A stretch of DNA of 8,540 nucleotides from JAOUGY01 sp050329955 (GTDB taxonomy: Bacteria; Actinomycetota; Acidimicrobiia; Spongiisociales; ZC4RG35). A program made the position numbers and the translations under genes. The stretch is taken from NCBI GenBank assembly GCA_050329955.1, contig JBHJOH010000015.1, positions 1 through 8,540 of the forward strand, given 5' to 3'. Below, piece after piece: positions 4,319 through 8,540 of the stretch. Position 1 is the stretch's first letter; every line of letters starts with the position of its first letter. Under the pieces are notes generated by a model. It made no database searches, was not told where the DNA came from, and was given only the letters and a program-made list of their open reading frames with translations.

Positions 4319-6444
4319 GGCGCGACGGTGGTGGGGGTGGTCTCGGGCGCTACGTAGGTCCCCAAGACCACCACGATGGTCGAACCGGGGTTGACCTCGG
4401 TGGCGCGATCGGGATCCTGATCCACCACCCGGGAGTCGAGGCTCGGATCGTCGACCGGGATCCGGTCGGGGTCGATCGAAATAACCATGCCCAGCTCCTC
4501 GAGCTCGTCCCTCGCTTCTTCCTCGGTCATCCCCGACAGGTCGGGAACCGGGATCTGACGCAGCTCACCCAGCGACACCGTGACGGTTTCGCCCGGTTCC
4601 AGCTCGGCGCCCTCCCCGGGGTTCTGGGTGGCGACCTTCCCGACCAGCCCGACGTCGTCGACGATCTGGGTCTGGGAGCTGACCGACAGCTCCAGGCCGC
4701 GTTCGGCGAGCTCCGCTTCGGCCTGTTCGGGGGTGAGCCCGAACAGGCTGGGCACCACCACCGGCTCGGGTCCTTCCGACACGACCACCACGATCACCGA
4801 TCCTGGCTCCACCTCTTCGCCCGTTCCGGGCTCGGTGCGGATGACACGACCTTCGGCGATGGTGTCGCTGGGCTCGGTTTCGATCTCCCAGGTCAGGTCT
4901 GCATTGGCGAGGCGGGCGGTGGCTTCGTTCTCGGGCAGGTTCTCGACGTTGGGGACGGGGATGGCGTTGGGACCGACCGAGATCAACAGGTTCACCGGCG
5001 ATCCCACCGGGGCTTCGTCGCCCGGCTCCGGATCCTGGGAGATGACCAGTCCGAGCTCCACCTCGGGGTTGTTCTCGGTGGTGACGTTGCCCAAAGTGAA
5101 GCCGTCGGCTTCGAGGCGCACCCGCGCCTGTTCCTGGGTGAGACCCTCCACGGTGGGCACTTCGCGCAGCTCGGCGCCCGCCGAGATGAACACCGTGACC
5201 CGCGACCCCGGTTCCACTTCCTGACCGGCGGGCGGATCGGTCCGGATCACAAGGCCGGGTTCGACGTCGGCGTTGACTTCCTCTTCGGGGAAGCCGAACA
5301 GGTCGAGCGCGCTCAGTTCTTCGAGTGCCGCGGTTCGGGTCATTCCGGCCAGTTCGGGAATGGGGACCACTTCCACGTCGTCGGACGGGTTGAGGAGTCG
5401 GAGCACGAGAAACAGCAACAACCCCAGCGTCGCCAGCAGGGCGAAGGCGCCCACCATGAACGCCACGTTGTTGCTGGGCGGTGGTTCCTCGAGCTGTCGG
5501 TATCCCTCGGCGGGCGGCACGGTGGCGGGCGGAGCCGAGGTGGTCATCATGCGGGTGGCGCCGTCATCCACCATGGAGGGGGGAGCGACTGGGGGCGCGG
5601 TGGGGGTGGTCTCGAGCCGGTCACCCCTGAGCACCCGCCACAGGTCGTTGCGAAGCTCCTCGGCGGTCTGATAGCGCAGCGCCGGATCCTTGTACATCGC
5701 CTTGAGCACGATGTGGTCGAGCGCCGGCGTCACATCGCCGTTGAGCGCCGATGGTGTCGGCACGTCCGAGGACACGTGTTGGTATGCAACGGCTACCGGG
5801 CTATCGCCCCGGAAGGGGGGCTGGCCGGTGAGCATCTCATACAGCACAACACCCAACGAGTACACGTCGGAGCGCTCGTCGGCCGGTGCTCCCTGGGCCT
5901 GCTCGGGGCTGAAGTAGGTGGCGGTGCCCATGACCGCACCGGTGCGGGTGAGTTCCTGGGAGTCGTCCCAGGCGCGGGCGATGCCGAAGTCGGTGACCTT
6001 CACGGTGCCGTCGGCGGCGAGCAGGATGTTGCCCGGTTTGATGTCGCGGTGCACCAGTCCGGCCCGGTGGGCAACGCTGAGGGCGGCCGACACCTCGGCG
6101 GCGATCTCGATCGCCCGGCGGGGGAGCAGTGCCCCCTCGGATCTGAGGACGTCACGAAGGCTGCGGCCTTCGACCAGCTCCATCACGATGAAGTATGTGG
6201 AATCGAGCTGACCCCAGTCGTAGATCCCGACGATGTTGGGGTGGGTCAGGTTGGCGGCGGCCTGCGCCTCGCGACGGAACCGCTTGACGAACGCCTCATC
6301 CGCCGACAGCTGTGAGTGCAGCACCTTGACCGCGATCTTGCGGCCCAGCAGGGAGTCGCGTCCCTGGTAGACGTCGGCCATTCCGCCCCGCGCCAGATGC
6401 GCCTTGAGCTCGTAGCGGTCGGTGAGATTGGTGGGCACTTCCAT
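4315..6444 (-). CDS. pknB: PASTA-domain Ser/Thr protein kinase PknB
   Basis: This 709-residue transmembrane kinase phosphorylates cell-wall and division proteins. The N-terminal Hanks-type domain (about 11-275) is complete: glycine loop ARGGMADVY (18-26), Lys40, HRDIKPGN with Asp134, DFG with Asp152, activation-loop Thr166 and Thr168 matching the autophosphorylated TxT of mycobacterial PknB, and GTATYFSPEQ (173-182). A Thr/Pro-rich linker (about 277-325) precedes one membrane segment (about 326-351). The external part holds five PASTA domains, roughly 357-425, 426-495, 496-563, 564-630 and 631-698, which in this family bind muropeptides or lipid II; mycobacterial PknB has four. It ends in a Thr/Pro tail. 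The ATG at 6442-6444 has GAGG six bases upstream (6451-6454) and lies 15 bp after pbpA, so it is likely co-transcribed with pbpA and rodA. No separate pknA precedes it. Confidence 0.97.
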   Translation of the reverse strand: MEVPTNLTDRYELKAHLARGGMADVYQGRDSLLGRKIAVKVLHSQLSADEAFVKRFRREAQAAANLTHPNIVGIYDWGQLDSTYFIVMELVEGRSLRDVLRSEGALLPRRAIEIAAEVSAALSVAHRAGLVHRDIKPGNILLAADGTVKVTDFGIARAWDDSQELTRTGAVMGTATYFSPEQAQGAPADERSDVYSLGVVLYEMLTGQPPFRGDSPVAVAYQHVSSDVPTPSALNGDVTPALDHIVLKAMYKDPALRYQTAEELRNDLWRVLRGDRLETTPTAPPVAPPSMVDDGATRMMTTSAPPATVPPAEGYRQLEEPPPSNNVAFMVGAFALLATLGLLLFLVLRLLNPSDDVEVVPIPELAGMTRTAALEELSALDLFGFPEEEVNADVEPGLVIRTDPPAGQEVEPGSRVTVFISAGAELREVPTVEGLTQEQARVRLEADGFTLGNVTTENNPEVELGLVISQDPEPGDEAPVGSPVNLLISVGPNAIPVPNVENLPENEATARLANADLTWEIETEPSDTIAEGRVIRTEPGTGEEVEPGSVIVVVVSEGPEPVVVPSLFGLTPEQAEAELAERGLELSVSSQTQIVDDVGLVGKVATQNPGEGAELEPGETVTVSLGELRQIPVPDLSGMTEEEARDELEELGMVISIDPDRIPVDDPSLDSRVVDQDPDRATEVNPGSTIVVVLGTYVAPETTPTTVAP

Positions 6445-6459
6445 GGGAGACCTCGGATT

Positions 6460-7917
6460 CTACGGTCGAATGCTCAACCAGCGGTCGATCACCGCTGCGG
6501 CGATCGGTGCGGCCACCCCGCCCCCGGTTGCACTGCCCCCCGATTCGCCCCCGTCCTCCACCATCACGGCGATGGCGATGGCGGGATCCTCCACCGGAGC
6601 GAAACCGATGAACCATACGTCGGGGGCGGCATCGACGCCTTGGGCCGTGCCGGTCTTGCCGGCAACCCGCACTCCGCGAAGGGCGGCCTGTCGCCCGGTC
6701 CCTTCGGTTACCACCCGTTCCATCATCTCGGTGAGCACGTCGGCGGTGGCAACCGACAGGGGTGCTCCCAGCGACCTCGGCCCGAACGCCTCGACGGTTT
6801 CACCGTCGGCGTCGAACAACTGGGTCACCACCCGCGGTGACATCATCTCGCCCCCGTTGGCGATGGCCGAAGCCACCATCGCCATCTGCAGCGGAGTGGC
6901 CCGGACGTCGCGTTCGCCGATCCCGCTCTGACCCAGCGCCGCCGCGTCCGCTTCGAGTTCTTCGGTGGGGAACAGCGAAGCGGTGGTGTCCCAGGGCATC
7001 CCGATCGGCTCCGAGAACCCGAGGGCTTCGGAGGTCCGTCCCACCTGTTCGGCCCCGAGTTGGATGGCCAGGTCGGCGAACACGGTGTTGCACGACCGGA
7101 TGAAGGCGACCTCCAGGGTCACCTGACCACCATCGCCGCACAACCCGTCGCCGAAGTTGGCGATGGTGGCGGTGGACCCGGGCAACTGGAAGGCGACCGG
7201 ATCGTCGAACAGACTCTCGGGGGAGAAGTTCCCCGACTCGAAGGCGGAGGCCGCCACCACCGCTTTGAAACTGGAACCCGGACGGAGCAGCTCGTTGCCT
7301 GCCCGATCACGGAGAGGCCCGTCGAGGTCGGCGAGCAGGATCTCGCGGTTCTCCAGCCCCTCCGGGTCTGCCAGGTCCTGGGGGTCGTAGGTGGGGGAGG
7401 TGACGTAGGCCAACACGTCGCCGGTGCGGGGGTCGAGCGCCACCACAGCTCCCCGGTTGGCTCCCAGTGTCTCGAAGGCGAGTTGCTGCAACTCGGGGAT
7501 GATGGCGACCTGAACGCTGCGCGGCCGCAGGTCGCGACCGAAGATGGCCGAGATCATGTCGGACGGCGTCAGGTCGCGCCGGCTCCTGAGTTCGTCGGCG
7601 AAAGCCGCCTCCACTCCGGCGCTACCGGCCAGCCGGCTGGTGTAGCCGACCACCGGGGCGTAGGCGGGCCCTTCCGGATAGATCCGGACGAACGACTGCG
7701 GGTCGTCGGCCGAGGGCTCGGATCGAGCCAACACGGTGCCGTCGCCGGTCACGATCACGCCGCGTTCCTTCCCGCTCTCGCTGATCGAGGTACGGACGTT
7801 GCGGGGGTCGTTGCGGTAGCGGTCGGCGGCGATCACCTGGATCCAGGTCACGGAACCGAGCAGCACGAGGAACCCCATGAACAGGATGCTGGCGAGACGC
7901 CGGGTGGGGCCGTTCAT
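6460..7917 (-). CDS. pbpA: Class B penicillin-binding protein PbpA (peptidoglycan transpeptidase)
   Basis: This 485-residue D,D-transpeptidase cross-links peptidoglycan as partner of the upstream SEDS protein. A short cytoplasmic start and one membrane anchor (about 8-31) precede a small non-catalytic region and the transpeptidase domain (about 150-480). Catalytic motifs are all present: SSFK with nucleophile Ser215 and Lys218, SCN (275-277) and KTGT (421-424). Length matches mycobacterial PbpA (491). The only two cysteines, Cys260 and Cys276, flank the SxN region and could form a disulfide outside the cell. The start is the ATG at 7915-7917, which overlaps the rodA stop (ATGA, 7914-7917) and has GGAGG four bases upstream (7922-7926). 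The reading frame stays open further upstream to 8403, but that part lies inside rodA in another frame and is not part of the protein. Confidence 0.96.
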   Translation of the reverse strand: MNGPTRRLASILFMGFLVLLGSVTWIQVIAADRYRNDPRNVRTSISESGKERGVIVTGDGTVLARSEPSADDPQSFVRIYPEGPAYAPVVGYTSRLAGSAGVEAAFADELRSRRDLTPSDMISAIFGRDLRPRSVQVAIIPELQQLAFETLGANRGAVVALDPRTGDVLAYVTSPTYDPQDLADPEGLENREILLADLDGPLRDRAGNELLRPGSSFKAVVAASAFESGNFSPESLFDDPVAFQLPGSTATIANFGDGLCGDGGQVTLEVAFIRSCNTVFADLAIQLGAEQVGRTSEALGFSEPIGMPWDTTASLFPTEELEADAAALGQSGIGERDVRATPLQMAMVASAIANGGEMMSPRVVTQLFDADGETVEAFGPRSLGAPLSVATADVLTEMMERVVTEGTGRQAALRGVRVAGKTGTAQGVDAAPDVWFIGFAPVEDPAIAIAVMVEDGGESGGSATGGGVAAPIAAAVIDRWLSIRP

Positions 7918-8540
7918 CCGGCCTCCTCGTGTGACACCCGGGCGAGCAGCGCCAGCACCAGGAAGTTGCCCAGCAGCGACGAACCGCCGTAGGACATGAA
8001 GGGCAGGGTGATGCCGGTGAGTGGAACCACCCGAAGTACCCCTCCGATGATGAGGAACACCTGGATGCCGAAGGCAAAGGCCAGGCCGACCGCCAGCAGC
8101 TTGCGGAAGGGGTCCCGGGCCCGGAGTGCGATGCCGAATCCGGCGGCGACGATGAGGGCGTAGGCACACAGCACCGCCACCGACCCGGCGAACCCGAACT
8201 CCTCGCCCACCGCTGCGAAGATGAAGTCGGTGCTGGCGAAGGGGATCAGGTCCGGACGTCCCAGGCCGGGTCCGGATCCCGACAGGCTGCCGGTGCCGAG
8301 GGCGAAGATGCCCTGGGCGATCTGATAGCCGGCGTCGTCGTAGTCGGAGAACGGCCGCAGCCAGGCGGTCACCCGTCGGTCCACGTGGTCGAACAGTCGC
8401 CACGATGCCAGCGCCCCCATCATCGTCAGCGCCAGACCGCCGGTCAGATAGCCGCCCGATCCGGTGGCGGCGTACAGCAGCGCCACGAACACCGAGAACA
8501 ACAACAACGACGCCCCCAGGTCGCGCTGGAACACCAGCAC
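7914..8540 (-). CDS. rodA: SEDS-family peptidoglycan glycosyltransferase RodA/FtsW (C-terminal part, cut by window end)
   Basis: About 208 C-terminal residues of a polytopic membrane protein are visible; the 5' end lies beyond position 8540. SEDS proteins polymerise lipid II into glycan strands and work with a cognate class B PBP, here the adjacent pbpA. Recognisable signatures are FQRDLGASLL at the edge, DAGYQIAQGIFALGTGSLSG, the external-loop motif STDFIFAAVGEE, whose Asp corresponds to the proposed catalytic residue of SEDS enzymes, and RVVPLTGITLPFMSYGGSS near the C-terminus. Several hydrophobic segments are evident. The first visible codon is GTG and is internal, not a start. The rodA name follows the mycobacterial rodA-pbpA order; FtsW cannot be excluded from the C-terminus alone. 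The stop overlaps the pbpA ATG by 4 bp. Confidence 0.95.
   Translation of the reverse strand: MLVFQRDLGASLLLFSVFVALLYAATGSGGYLTGGLALTMMGALASWRLFDHVDRRVTAWLRPFSDYDDAGYQIAQGIFALGTGSLSGSGPGLGRPDLIPFASTDFIFAAVGEEFGFAGSVAVLCAYALIVAAGFGIALRARDPFRKLLAVGLAFAFGIQVFLIIGGVLRVVPLTGITLPFMSYGGSSLLGNFLVLALLARVSHEEAG

Noticed and set aside
7918..8403. N-terminal extension of pbpA by 162 codons
   Set aside because: This part overlaps rodA in another frame and is arginine-rich shadow sequence. The ATG at 7917 has a good Shine-Dalgarno and the expected membrane anchor follows it.

Overview
The window is GC-rich DNA, densely coding on both strands, and it carries the cell-envelope and division locus typical of Actinobacteria: crgA, a glutamine amidotransferase (trpG/pabA), a PASTA-type Ser/Thr kinase (pknB), a class B penicillin-binding protein (pbpA) and a SEDS glycosyltransferase (rodA/ftsW). 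In mycobacteria and relatives the familiar order is crgA - trpG - pknB - pknA - pbpA - rodA - pstP - fhaB - fhaA near the replication origin. The same genes and orientations recur here, so a chromosomal actinobacterial origin is very likely. A deep-branching, non-mycobacterial lineage such as Acidimicrobiia is a guess, based on the missing pknA, the five-PASTA kinase and the Thr/Pro tail ending in TTVAP.

Layout. Positions 1-78 hold two short heptamer tandem repeats. crgA (79-327, minus) is transcribed divergently from trpG (408-974, plus). trpG overlaps by 4 bp (GTGA) a gene for a lipoprotein with a PQQ-like beta-propeller (971-2233, plus). A 373-bp non-coding stretch (2234-2606) between convergent gene ends is packed with hairpins, a near-identical direct repeat, an inverted repeat and a tandem repeat. 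After it everything is on the minus strand. Read in transcription order from the right edge this is rodA/ftsW (cut by the window end), pbpA, pknB and mutY, joined by 4-bp overlaps or a 15-bp gap. A NERD-domain protein with its own Shine-Dalgarno sequence follows after a 68-bp gap.

How the genes work together. RodA/FtsW polymerises peptidoglycan and PbpA cross-links it. PknB senses envelope material through five external PASTA domains and phosphorylates division and wall proteins, and CrgA is a small membrane protein that helps recruit the divisome and PBPs. MutY, an adenine glycosylase, is translationally coupled to pknB although it is a DNA-repair enzyme. The lipoprotein could be an envelope assembly or scaffold protein, but that is inference.

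The genes are recognisable families. The least explained material is the structured repeat cluster at 2242-2596. It looks like a dispersed, non-coding, hairpin-forming repeat family, and it is the best candidate here for something undescribed.
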